Shown here: positions 38,131 to 48,795 of the stretch, piece by piece
Layout of the letters: each line of letters opens with the position of its first letter
Position numbering within the stretch: the stretch's first letter is position 1
From: Symbiodinium natans
Lineage: Eukaryota; Sar; Dinophyceae; Suessiales; Symbiodiniaceae
Reading direction: 5' to 3'
Assembly (NCBI GenBank): GCA_905221605.1
Contig: CAJNDS010002652.1
Location: 230,644-294,643, forward strand
DNA: 64,000 bases
Position numbers and translations under genes: made by a program
Notes under the pieces: model-generated
Seen by the model: only the letters and a program-made list of their open reading frames with translations
The model's database searches: none
Told to the model about the DNA's origin: nothing

Positions 38131-39679
38131 ATCCTCCTTGGTGTGGTGCTGATCCCTTTCCAATGCGCATCAAAGATGACTGGCAGCCGGAAAGGGGCGG
38201 ACACATCCACTTCTCGCAAGCTGCAAGGTCAGTGGTTCGCAGCTCCGAGAAGCGCCAATCATTCACCTGTGCCTCGGGTTCGTCCTCTGCGTCCGACATG
38301 TCATCCATCGGGCAGGGAGAGCCTTCGTTAGTTTCGGAAGAGATGCTGACGACCTCCGGCGAGGTTGCTGCAGTGTTTGCTTCCACAGGCGCAGCCAAGG
38401 GCAAGGAGAGCAGGCACTCTAATGGCAACACTCGCCGTAGAAAAACAGCCATTCTGTGAGAAGTGTCAGGCCATTCCAAGTTATAAACTGACCAAAAATG
38501 TTCAATGTTTTGGTTGGCCACCGAGGCCGCAAGAGCAAGCCGGATGGCGTCAAGGAAATGGGCAGGGGGGAGGTCCGGCCTAAATTCTTGATAATGCCTT
38601 TTCCCAAGCGTCTCTGTGCCCTGCAGCGTGATGCCTAGGAACGTATTCAGGCTGGGCTGGGCAAGCCTGGCCGTTTCCACGTCCGTGTGCTGAGCAGCTG
38701 CGGCCCATGCCTGCAAGGCTTCTTGAGAGGCTTGGCCAGTGACTTGTGGCAGTCCACTGTGCGCGTCCATCACATATTTGGTAGTAGGGCACTTGGGACA
38801 CCGATAAGCGCGGCCAGCCAAGAAGGCCACCATGGCTGCAGGCGGCACATTGATCTGCAGGTCAGTAATTTTATTGTCAGATTCAGGAAAACCAATAACA
38901 ATGGGCAGCCCTGCCGTACGCTCCAGGGGACCTTTTTGGTGGGACTCGAATGCGAGCAGAAGTGCAACCAGCCAATAATCTGGGTCAGCGTAGCTAAGCA
39001 TTGCAGGAAAACTGGCATTGATGACACTCGGCAAGTCCGACACCGCAGAGAAAAGGTCCGCGATGTGCTGCGCTGTGGTAAGAAAGCCATACCCCACCAG
39101 GGACTCCGAAAGCCTTGCTTGGTCCAGCTGCGGGACCGGGCAATCCAACATTTCAGCAAGGTCGAAATGCTGCAATGCCCCCGACAATCTAAGGCACTGC
39201 GTGATGATAGGGTCATAAACCTTCAAATACGCTGCCGGAAACGTTTCAGGCAGATGCAGTAGCGTGTCAGCGATTCCGATTAGCATTTCCGAGTCTTGCA
39301 GCTGGTTCGGTATGCCGTTCAAAAACACCTCATAGGCCCGATATGCCCGAAGCTGCTGGCAGTGTGTTGTGAGGTGTTGCGAGTCACGCAGGTTCATGTA
39401 GGGCCGAGGTTTGACATTCTTACCAAAGTGATGTCCCGCTGCAAGTGCGCGCCACATGAGATCACAGACCGAGACTGTGTTGCTCTGCATGATGGGTGCG
39501 CAGGCTGGGGCGCTGGGATCGCGGGTGCCGCTGGGCTCGCTAGGCCCTCGAGGCTTGGCTTTTGGTGGTTCCAGCTGCTGAGAACCGTCTTTGTCCAAAG
39601 CGAGAGGCCGACTTTCCTTGCGAGCTTGGACAGCGGGCACAGGCCTGGCGGGGATGGGCGTCGGGCCATGGGGAGGCAT
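38114..39679 (-). CDS. Unknown 521-aa protein
   Basis: An uninterrupted frame from ATG 39679 (MPPHGPTPIPARP). After a Pro/Lys-rich leader of about 85 residues it becomes globular and helical: CDLMWRALAAGHHFGK, NGIPNQLQDSEMLIGIADTL, CLRLSGALQHFDLAEMLD, YWLVALLLAFESHQKG, and a C-x2-C pair in YRCPKCPTTKYV. The last 90 residues are acidic (DDMSDAEDEPEAQ). It ends inside the G-run array, so its natural C-terminus may be replaced. Residue composition and lack of stops over 1.5 kb argue for real coding. No family recognised. Confidence 0.55.
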   Translation of the reverse strand: MPPHGPTPIPARPVPAVQARKESRPLALDKDGSQQLEPPKAKPRGPSEPSGTRDPSAPACAPIMQSNTVSVCDLMWRALAAGHHFGKNVKPRPYMNLRDSQHLTTHCQQLRAYRAYEVFLNGIPNQLQDSEMLIGIADTLLHLPETFPAAYLKVYDPIITQCLRLSGALQHFDLAEMLDCPVPQLDQARLSESLVGYGFLTTAQHIADLFSAVSDLPSVINASFPAMLSYADPDYWLVALLLAFESHQKGPLERTAGLPIVIGFPESDNKITDLQINVPPAAMVAFLAGRAYRCPKCPTTKYVMDAHSGLPQVTGQASQEALQAWAAAAQHTDVETARLAQPSLNTFLGITLQGTETLGKRHYQEFRPDLPPAHFLDAIRLALAASVANQNIEHFWSVYNLEWPDTSHRMAVFLRRVLPLECLLSLPLAAPVEANTAATSPEVVSISSETNEGSPCPMDDMSDAEDEPEAQVNDWRFSELRTTDLAACEKWMCPPLSGCQSSLMRIGKGSAPHQGGWAPPL

Positions 39680-39702
39680 AGGGAGATACGATTTTGGTTC
39701 CG

Positions 39703-40640
39703 TCAGGCCAAGTGAGTCCGTGGGAGACTTAGCGCAAGGGGGCTGTGACGCCTCAACCGTCCTAATCCATCCGGAGATGTTGCGTGCGTGGGCCGTGCCC
39801 GGGGGCTGGGTGGACGTCGTACGCCAGGCGGCGGGTCCCTAATGTTGCCGCCACTACGGGGTGGACATGAGGCGGCGCTACCCCCTCCGATCCTGTGAGC
39901 AACTTCACTTGAGGGAGTCGTCACACAAGCATCAGAGCAATAGGACTCGCGGCCGGCACAACCGCAGGCGCTTTCGTTGCAGGCTCCTTCGTCAGTGGTC
40001 CTCTCTCCCGCGTTGGGGTACCGCAAGGGGTTCGGGAAACGTCCCGTTTAGCTGGCGGAGGCGGGCTGACAGCTGCCGCAATGGAGCTCCCCGCGGCCCG
40101 AGGCTTGAGCCATGGTGTACCCCACCGCTCGCCATGGCGCGCGTTGGTGGTAGCCTCGCCTTGGGCTGGCGACTGCTGCGGCGTAGGAACCTCGACTGCA
40201 GTAGCAGCAACCACGTCGGGACTGTTACTACCCGCGGGCACAGGGCTGTTTCCCGGGGAGTCCACATCAATCGCAGTTTCGGAGGCAGCCTTACCCGTAC
40301 GAACAGGTGGGAGGTGAAGACCGCGGGGGGCTCGCAGTATGCCGGCCTTGTGTTCGAAAGCCGGGTCAGCGCGTTGAGCAGATCCCCGCTTGGGCGGCAT
40401 CCTAATGTTGGTGTCCCCTAGCAAGCAGGTGAGGTACTGGGCGACCCCATCTCCTTCCCTCACCGGCTGGAAGGGGACACAATACACCGCATTGGGCAGG
40501 GGCTCCAGGACGAAGCCGCGCGTTTGCAGACTAGCAATGGTGCCCGAGTAAGAGTTGGAGGTGAAAGAGGGACTCCCCCATCCTTCTTGCTGAAGTGTGC
40601 GGTAAAAAACTTCCCGCTTATCTCCCCAGGTGGCCTTCAA
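39703..40640 (-). CDS. Unknown coding region upstream of the 521-aa frame
   Basis: A minus frame from 40640 reads MKATWGDKREVFYRTLQQEG, GTIASLQTRGFVLEPLPNAVY and VAQYLTCLLGDTNIRMPP, then a long Pro/Ala/Ser-rich disordered tail. The first 85 residues look folded. Another frame covers 40026-39703. It may be an upstream exon of the 521-aa protein or a separate gene. No family recognised. Confidence 0.4.
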
Positions 40641-40816
40641 AGCCCACGCTTGATGCAGGGGTGGTGTTTCAAAGAGGTCCAGCCCAACTTTGCGTTCCGA
40701 GCATATGCGAAATGCGAAGGTAGAGTCTGCCTTTGTTGGCGTTGAACCCCGGTTCCGCCCCCTGGCCCCGCTAACCCAAGGCTCGTGCCGGCGCTAAGAA
40801 CCGAGCCTATCATGAA

Positions 40817-42004
40817 TTAACTCGCGAGGCGGTGCAGGAAGTTGGTGAAGATCCTGATAGGAGCCCCGCTCTCCGAGCCGAAGACCCCATTCTTAAGCGC
40901 AATGGACCCAGATGTGGAGACGCTGAACCTCAGTGAATTGTTGGGCACACGCTTGCCAACGAGCGGCTGCGTCGGAAGGCGCGTGGGTCGAGGTCCACCG
41001 AGCAACGCGCGGCACCTTGCTCTCGGGTGGTTTCCACTGCGACGAGCTGGACGCTTTCGTCTCTGCAGTCACCGTCGCCAGATCCTGATCCAAAACAGGA
41101 GCATTGCCGTCCCACACTCAGCGACAACAGCCCAACGCAAGCCTCGGTCAACAAGCTGTTTACCACCGCCTTTCCCCTCAGCCTCTTCCTGCAAAAGGTA
41201 GCCTCCTGGGCCCACGCCAAAGCATACCGGGAGTCAAGAACACGGACGCCGACGACCTTAGCCGAAACCGCCTGCAGAAGTTCACATGCGCGACCAGATC
41301 CAAGAGGTTCCCCATCCAGCTGCAAGACTTGGCTCGATCGGAGCACGAGGTCAGCTTGTGGCCTCCGAACGCCAACTGGGGCACTGGCCTACTGCAGGTG
41401 TCAGCACATCCGGCCTAGTGTGCCGGGCACCAGCCAGACCGCCCGCGGTGGGGGTCGATAGGCCTAATGCATTCACCGGTCTGCCCTGGGCCCCTAAAGT
41501 GGGGGTGTGATGGCCTTTCATGCTCGTGGGACATTGCCCAGCCTTTCCCACGAAGCATTCTACTCTTTCGCCCAGAGCAGCACCGCTGAAAACAAGAGAG
41601 CGAGTCGGTTGTACCCTAAGCCCCTCCCTTTCGGGACATAGGATTAGGGTTGGACTCCTCTCCCCAACTAGGGTTAGGTCATGCAGTGCTTGTTGGGAGA
41701 ACGCCACGAAATCCATGAACAGCAAGAAAGTCGCCGACAGAAAAAGCCCTTCGACTTCTTAACCAAGAGCATGAAATCACCCACGAAGACCATGACCTGT
41801 AAAGACTCTGCCAAGGGCTCGTAAGTCAGTCTGGTGTGGAGGGCCGCCAATCGCCCCCCGGAAAGTTGGGCCGACGCCACACCAGACGTCCCCACCATGC
41901 ACCCGGAATAAATTCTTAATCGACGCGACCATGTACTTCCAGTCCTTCATCAGCACCTTGATTCTTCTTTGCGCTTTACTGACATCGGACTTGAAGAGGC
42001 ACAC
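40817..42004 (-). pseudogene. Degenerate DIRS-like reverse transcriptase
   Basis: Minus-strand frames read FKSDVSKAQRRIKVLMKDWK, then (other frame) GTSGVASAQLSGGRLAALH and VMVFVGDFMLLVKK, then QLDGEPLGSGRACELLQAV with SAKVVGVRVLDSRYALAWAQ. This is the RT core order of the YR-retroelement type, with the DVSKAxRRIKV strand, the GVASAQ helix and the FVDD box changed to FVGD. Frameshifts and the lost catalytic Asp show it is dead. Confidence 0.6.
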
Positions 42005-42449
42005 ACGGAGTCACATTGCTTCCATTGTGCAGTTTATGCAATCAAGTACATCATGTAATCATCAAGTAATCCGTTGCACAGGGATAATTGTATGTAGACA
42101 TCTCCTGTTGCATCAGTTGTTGCATCACTTTTATCATCATTATCGCCAACATCAATATTTAATTTTTCAACTTTTTTAAATGCCCGTAAATGGAAAAATC
42201 AAATGTGTATTGTATAATTATTACTGCAATTCCATTTGGTACTTTGCATTTAATAATGAATGCCTCAGACTCAAATTCCCTTCGAGAGGACTGCAAGTTC
42301 CACAATGGCATTGACCCGAACAGAGGTTGCGGGTTGCAGCTCGGGCGGGCTCCATCCAAAAGGCCATTGATTCGCAACGGTACGGTTGCCCCTGGCGCCG
42401 ATTCCATGGCGGTTGAGGGCACCCTTTTCGCGGCGGATTTCCTCTGGCC

Positions 42450-43234
42450 AGCGACAAAATGGGCCGGATACTTCGGATCCGCAAACAGGATGTGGTCCTT
42501 TCCTCTCCAGATCTGGGTAACGTGAGAGCCACACTTGAGGAGAAGCTCAAACTGCAAAGGGCCACAAAAAAGTCGAACTCGAGCCTCCACCAGAAATCCT
42601 GTTCCTGATCGGCGGCCTGGCTATGACGGTCATCCAACACTACGCCCAAGCTATGGAGAGCCTCGTGAGCGTGGAGGCGATTGCAGACCCGAATGTGTCG
42701 GATGTTCCTCCCCATCTGAAGCCAATCATCCAGGCCATGGACTCTCCAGAGACTCGCTTCACACCCTCCTCCTGGAAGAAATTCTTGGACCAGGCTCCTT
42801 TCTCTCTCGTTAAAGAGGGTGTCTTGACGACCTGGTCCGCTTCGGCATGCAAGGCTGGAGCACAGCTCTGGTACGAACGGAAGTCTTTCGTGAGCAGGCC
42901 CCCCCAGAGAACACTGATCCAAGAGCTCAACAAGGCGGGTGTCGGTATGGAGGTTGATTCAAGCAGGCCGGAGTGCGTGGTCCTTCAGAAGGTAGCCCTC
43001 TTCCACTCCGATGCTGGTTTCCCGAAAGTCTTCCCTTGGGCGTGGACGAGAGCCCCCAAAATTTGGGAGGAATTGGGTTCAATTCTATCGGAATTAGAAC
43101 CTCCGGCTCCATCCACCGCCCAGCACGGACAGGACATTGCTTCGATCTTTGACGCTACACTCATTGTCATTGGAGTGAATGACAACGTCCGGCAGAACAC
43201 CAAAAAGGAAGACCACGGCGCCTACCCTCCATGA
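42450..43234 (+). pseudogene. Unknown coding remnant
   Basis: One frame (about 42460-42600) reads RILRIRKQDVVL and LGNVRATLEEKLKLQRATKK. Another (from ATG 42623, 203 codons) reads TVIQHYAQAMESLVSVEAIA, PHLKPIIQAMDSPETRFTP and RPPQRTLIQELNKAGVGMEV. Both look coding and join with a shift near 42600. No domain recognised. It ends near 43234. Confidence 0.4.
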
Positions 43235-43585
43235 TCTTCTCAGGGTAGGACAGTGCTGGACGAAGCGCCCTCCACCATCTGCCAGCGAGCCAGCCGCAAG
43301 ACCTCCAGAACCGGGTGTCCCTCGTTTGTGCGGGGACACATCGTCCGTGCCCCGACTGAAAACCACCGCCACAGTCTGGGTGAAGCAGACGCACGGACGC
43401 GGGCTTGTGGGCATCTTGGGTGTGGAGGTACCATGGAAAAATCGAGCCCTGTGTGCGGAGGGCATCTTGGAGTGTCTCTGAGAGAGGTGACCCCGATCTG
43501 GACGGTCATGTTGATCGTCATTGCAGGTGAATACGTGGACCGCTGCGATTGGTGGATGGTTCTGTGAGGCGTTGAATCCTGAGAA

Positions 43586-43980
43586 GTGCCAAGGTGGTGG
43601 TTTGCATTCGATGTCAAGGATGCAGCCTGGTTGACACCCCTTCTGAACGACAACGCTCCAGAAGAAACGGGTCGCGGCCTTGGAGCTGTTGGGCTCCATT
43701 TTGCTCTTCCTTCTGGCAGCCAGAAACATGAGGTGCTCTTCTCCGCGTTGTCATACCTCTCCGCGCCGACAACAAGAAGAATGCCTTCTCAGCCTCCTAA
43801 CGCTCAGCCAAAGAAGTGGCCCTGCTCGGCGTTGCTCATGGAATTGGCAGTGCAACATACCCAATTAGCTTGCTATGCGAAGATCGAGCGTGTCAAGCGC
43901 TGTTCAACCACCTGGGCAGACCAGCTGACGCACCTAGACTTTGATGGCTTCGATGGCACGAGGAGATTTGGTGTCGCCTC
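43586..43980 (+). pseudogene. RNase H tail of a decayed retroelement RT
   Basis: The frame reads VKDAAWLTPLLNDNAP, then LLMELAVQHTQLACYAKIER and TTWADQLTHLDFDGFD. The WADQLT motif with a preceding helical strand is the end of RNase H in the DIRS-like RT type seen at 3882-5603 (NQLADDLT). Opposite in orientation to the dead RT core at 40817-42004. Confidence 0.5.
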
Positions 43981-43999
43981 TTCTTTTGAGCCGGGCTGG

Positions 44000-44430
44000 C
44001 TGCTTTACCACAGCTTCTTAGCCTACACAGTTCTTTGCAAACAATGGAGAGAGGATGCGGCTGCCTCTGGTACTGATCATCCTTGTTCCAGAAGAGTTTG
44101 CGCCAAGCTTTCAGCTGGCAAGTCTTCCAGGAGATCTCGTGATTTTTCCACAGCTCCTTAGCCTGCACAGTTATTTGCAAACCTAATGGGGACAGGATGC
44201 GATTGCCTTGAGTACTGACCGAAGAGTTTGCGCCAAGCTTTCAGCTGGCAAGTTTTCTAGGAGATCTGGTGCTTCTTGAAGAAGCTCCTTAGCCTGCACA
44301 GTTCTGTGCAAAACTAATGGATACAGGATGCGGTTGCCTCGGGTACTGATCGTTCCTGTTCCAGAAGAGTTTGCGCCAAGCCTTCAGCCGGCCAGTTTTC
44401 CTGGAGATCTGGTGATTCAATACTTTCTTT
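44000..44430. repeat. Tandem repeat, about 130-140 bp unit, three to four copies
   Basis: Units share CCTTAGCCTGCACAGTT, ACAGGATGCG(G/A)TTGCCT, GAAGAGTTTGCGCCAAGC and GGAGATCTGGTG. Copies near 44000, 44120, 44250 and a partial near 44365. Confidence 0.85.
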
Positions 44431-44689
44431 CGCGGGACACCCGGCTTCACACGCGGGACATGCAGCAAATATACTCGGTCATCTTCGGGATGCTTACGCA
44501 TCCTCTCTCTGACCCTTATGTGTGCTTATGTGAGTGACGTTTTGCCGGTCAAGCCCCTTTCGAGGGGCCTCGCCGGCAGCTCCACTTGTGAAATGTGGTT
44601 TCGAGAATACTGCCACCGACTCGGGTCGATCTCGCGGGAATCAAAAAGAAGGGTTTCTTTACCGCGCTGTGACGATTCAAACTGATCGG

Positions 44690-45340
44690 AATCTTATTGA
44701 GTTAGTAGGAGATTGAACGCTATATTAGAATTCATAGTAATCCAATATATAAATCGGAATTTTATAACATTGAAGCTAATCAAAATGGATAGGATCCCAT
44801 TAAATTGAAGACGAATCTTGTTAAAATGAATCAGAAACAATAGGATTCCTACGAAAAATAATGTGAACCCTTTAGAATCCTATTAAAATTAATAGCCCGT
44901 TTAAAATGACGAGGAATCCCTTTTTAATGAACGAACCCTCTGAAAATTGATACGAACCCATGAAAGTGAATAAGAATCCGATTAAGACTGATCGGAATCC
45001 CGAGGAAAGCCGTTTTAACATTCATTCTATTAAACTGAAGAGGAATCCTACTAAAATAAATAGGAACCAGTAGGACTCATACAAACTCCAGCAGAAGCTG
45101 GAGATTGTCATGTGAATAGGCTTCCTATGAAACTTACTCGGGCTTAATTATAGGATTCGTATGAATACATCTTATTGAAATTTCTAGGGATTTTCTTAAA
45201 ATTCATACGAAGCCTATGAATATGAAAACTGATTCGAGTCTACTTGAATTTGTAGGAGCTTATTAAAATAAGTAGGAATCCTATAAAATGTTTTTTTGTA
45301 ATCCTATGAAAATATATCGGAACCCTTTATTGAAAAGTAT
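44690..45340. repeat. AT-rich degenerate satellite
   Basis: Irregular 25-35 bp units around GGAATCCTATTAAAATGAAT and its complement-like variants. No gene. Confidence 0.7.
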
Positions 45341-45479
45341 CTTCCATCGCACAGCATCTCAGAATCTCATCAGAATCTCTCACAGATTCCGGCACAGCTT
45401 AAACACCAGTGCTTGGTGCACGGCGTGGCTATTTGCAGAAACATTTGATTCGTAATCATGAAAAAACATATATTCCCTT

Positions 45480-46350
45480 CGAATGGTGTTGAGGACAAAT
45501 AGAAAAAACAAAAAACCATCCTGGGAGGAGATGCTTTGGGCGTCGCTCCGTTTTTGGTTGTTTTTGGTTTTCCCTCGTGTTTTTGATGTTTGGGCTGAAA
45601 CACCAACATAAACCTCGAGCTCTGCTAGGTTTTTACTACCACCACATGATCAAAGCCAACGAAAACTCGAGTGTTTGGTTTTTCAACTGAAACACCAAAT
45701 GACAAGGGAAAACCAAAACAACAATCCTCGGAGGAGATATTTTGGGTGTCGGTGTTTGTTTTTGTTTTGCGTAGTGTTTTTTGATATTTCAGCTGAAAAG
45801 CCAAAAAAACCTCAAGTTCTGGTTGGTTTTGTTACCACCAGAGGGTGATAACATACCAAAAAATCGATTTTTTTTCAAGGTTTTCAGCTGAATACCAAAA
45901 AAGAGAGGGAGGGCCAAAAAAAAAACAAACCTTTCAGCTGAAAGCCCAAAAACAACTCGCGTTTTGGTTGGTTGGTTTTGATTACCACCAGAGGGTGTAA
46001 AAACCAACCAAAATTCAAGTTTTTTTTGCATTTTTTTAGCTGAAATTCCAAAAAGCGCGAGGGGAAACCAATAAAACCCAAAACATCGGAACTATACCCA
46101 GAGCATCTCCTCACAGGATTGTTTTTTTTGTTTTTTTTGTTGTCTTTTTGGTCTTCCCTCGTGTTTTTTGGTATTTCGGCTGAATCTCGAATTTTCGTTG
46201 GTTTTTGTTAACACCAAAGGGTAAAAACCAACCAAGCTCGAGGTTTTTTCCTGTATTTCAGTTGAAATGCCAAAAAACACGAGGGAAAACCAATAAAACC
46301 AAAAAGTCGAACATCTCCTCCCAGGATTGTTTTTTTTGTTTTTTTGGTCT
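45480..46350. repeat. Satellite with alternating orientations
   Basis: Repeated blocks of TTTTTTGGTTTTCCCTCGTG, TATTTCAGCTGAAA, CTCGAGTTTTGGTTGG and TTACCACCAGAGGGT with CCTGGGAGGAGATG. Neighbouring blocks partly read as reverse complements. Unit about 150-200 bp. Confidence 0.75.
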
Positions 46351-46399
46351 TGGTGCGTTTGTTCTGTGGTGGCAAACTAATAACTGACCATAAAGGGTT

Positions 46400-46644
46400 T
46401 GTTTGAAACGTGCCAGATACCCCATGTTCAGTCATGCGAAGACATGCGTTGGATGTTCAGTCATGCGAAGACATGCGTTGGATGCATGAATGGCTCAAGG
46501 CTCAAGGCTCAAGAACAAAAGAGTGTGAGCGCAAGGGGTCCCTTTAATCTTTGGGTTCTCCTTGGAGTTTCGAGGGACTTGACATTGCTCTTCAGAGCTG
46601 AGCGACAAGCAGCTGCAGCAACAGCTTGCACATTCAGACATACT
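46400..46644 (+). repeat. Copia family 2 LTR, first part
   Basis: Contains a duplicated 29-bp GTTCAGTCATGCGAAGACATG unit (about 46424-46482) and three tandem spliced-leader-end words. An inverted copy at 53455-53211 matches base for base with constant spacing. The boundary 46644/46645 is the exact breakpoint of the inverted copies. Confidence 0.85.
46492..46513 (+). promoter_or_regulatory. Triple GGCTCAAG, spliced-leader-end-like
   Basis: GGCTCAAG followed by two more GCTCAAG units. GGCTCAAG is the last eight bases of the dinoflagellate spliced leader. The match is short, so chance is possible. Confidence 0.4.
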
Positions 46645-47102
46645 TGCAACTTCATTGCATCAAGGAGCATCAAGAAGACCTTGTCGTTGCTGTATTTGTG
46701 TGCTGGCAGAAGCTGGCTGTTTTGGCGAGAGTTTCAGAGGACGACGTTTGGGATTTGTTTGGAAAGAAGGTTGCAGCAGCAGCAGCAGCAACAGCAGCTG
46801 CAGCAGCAACATTTACTGCACGTGGGCATTGGCATTTCCATTTAACATCTCATTATCTCGACTCCATCATATAAACTTCATCTCGTTCTCCAGGTGGGAC
46901 AAGACACGAAGGGTTGGGTTAACCTTAATCCCATCCTACTTGCTTGTCATCTGTTGTAGCCCAACACCCTACTGTTCAGGGCTTCAGGGCACCGGCCCCA
47001 GCGTAGGACCCTGTGTGGGATTGGTTGTGTGGTTTCCTCTGTTCCCTATTAGGTTCAGGGTAGGCAAGAGGTTTCGTCAGGACTTGAAAGGCCTCGGGGG
47101 CC

Positions 47103-48795
47103 ATGAACATAGATGAGGAGGGACTCCCATCTCCTTCGACCCCTAGAATAAGAGCCATCACATATCCCGATCATTTCAGTCCTGTGACCGACACCACAGG
47201 AAGTCCAGAGCCACTCCACATACCAGCACATCCTACGACACCAGCAGCACTCACACCCTTCCCGGGTCATAACCGACAGGTTATGAGCCCAAGGGGCACC
47301 ACTGCAGCATGGACACCGCCTCCAGCAGTACATCCTTTTGCAGCTTCTGCTTCAGGTACAACTACTCCGTTTGCAGGTGCAGCCTTCACGCAAGCAACTC
47401 GGATTGAGGTCCCGGTACACGTGTTGGAACAATTTGCACAGCAGAATACGATTGACAATGAGATCCTTGGAGATTTACGGGCGGCCGTTGTAGAACTACA
47501 TGACCGCATGCAACACCGCACAAACATCCTTGGAACAACAACTACCTCGTTGGCCGACGGCTACAACCTTGTGGTAGAAAATTTAGGGCGTCTGCAGCAG
47601 GGCCTTGATGCACACAGTGAAGTCATCACTCGTCTTGTGCAGGACAACCGAGGAATTCATGATGAGCTTGAAGCCACGCGCGCCCAGTTGGAAGAGGTTC
47701 GGACAATGGCTCAGACCCCTCGATTGGGACCAGAACAATGGCAGGCTCAGGTGGAAGCACACATCTTGAAACTTCAGAATGAGTTCGACATGCGAATGAA
47801 GCAGGTCGATGATGATCATCATAGCACCAAATCCCGTGTTCGAAATCTTGAGGACAGGGCTGTGAGTAGGACGGAAGTTCCTGATGCTCACAGTGTACAG
47901 GAACAGGTGGACGAGACCTTTTCTGCGGTGCAGCGCCTCAGAAGTGTCGTCGAGGCTAAGCGCCTGGAGTTAGACCATGGCTTGGCAGGCACTTTGTGAG
48001 CAGTTTGCCATGAACTCTGATGGTGAGGAACAAGCAGACGAACAGTATCTTGATGCCTATGAAGGTTCATGGTGGGGAAATCAGGCGGGACTACAAGGCC
48101 AGGAGGAGCCCGAACGACCTCCAGGCCTGACATCTTCCTCAGCACCCTCTTCGAGCCAACAGGCATTGAAGCCTCTGGATGAGCCCATTGGAGGGCCATC
48201 TGGACAGAATCCTGCTCCAGTTGAGGGCAGGGACACCAGTCAGGAACAGGGCAATGCAATACATCATGCTCGATGGAAACTCCTGGCTGATGTTCCAAGT
48301 TTACAGGTTGGTTCAGGGGAACCGTGGGAAGTCGGAATGAGATTTCGCACGTGGTTGAAACAGCTTGACACAGTCGCTGGCACCATAGCACCCGCTTTTG
48401 GTACTTTGGTGGCAGCGCAGGTTCAGTTGGCGGAGCAACGTCATGGCGAGAGGATGGCTGGCTTGGTCACTTTGGGACCGCCGCCGGATGTGGATCCACG
48501 AGATTCTGAGTGCGAAAGCAGGCTTATCCTTCTGTTGATCCGTTGTCTTCCTCAGGAATGGAAAACAAGCGTGCTGGAACAACAGGACGAGTCCAAGGGC
48601 ATGAGAGCTTTGGATCTCCTAGAGGAGTCTTCGAAGTCCTGCAGCCCGGCGGGGCTGCAGAGATGCAATCAACACGTTCGTTCGTACACTTCGGCCTGTT
48701 ACGACAGCAAAGGATGGACTCAGTGTTCTTCGGCGCTGGCGTCTCGCCAGAACCAGGGCCACAGCTCTGGCACTCCCAAAGTTGGCACCGTTTGA
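47103..48795 (+). pseudogene. Copia family 2 gag, frameshifted
   Basis: ATG 47103 (MNIDEEGLPSPSTPRIRA) opens a 298-codon frame with a Pro/Thr-rich N-terminus. A long coiled-coil region follows (LVQDNRGIHDELEATRAQLE, RVRNLEDRAVSR). It continues in another frame from 47977 (CEQFAMNSDGEEQADEQYLD; WGTWL-type helical core WEVGMRFRTWLKQLDTVAG; LILLLIRCLPQEWKTSVLEQ). Further shifts near 48620 and 48690 lead to the pol frame. The start of this gag is duplicated, inverted, at 55298-55498. Confidence 0.65.

Noticed and set aside
42221-42922. 233-codon minus frame
   Set aside because: The plus strand has better coding character with ordered helices; this is the opposite-strand shadow.
46774-46812. CAG-repeat polyglutamine gene
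   Set aside because: The run lies in the LTR/leader of copia family 2 and is duplicated inverted with it.
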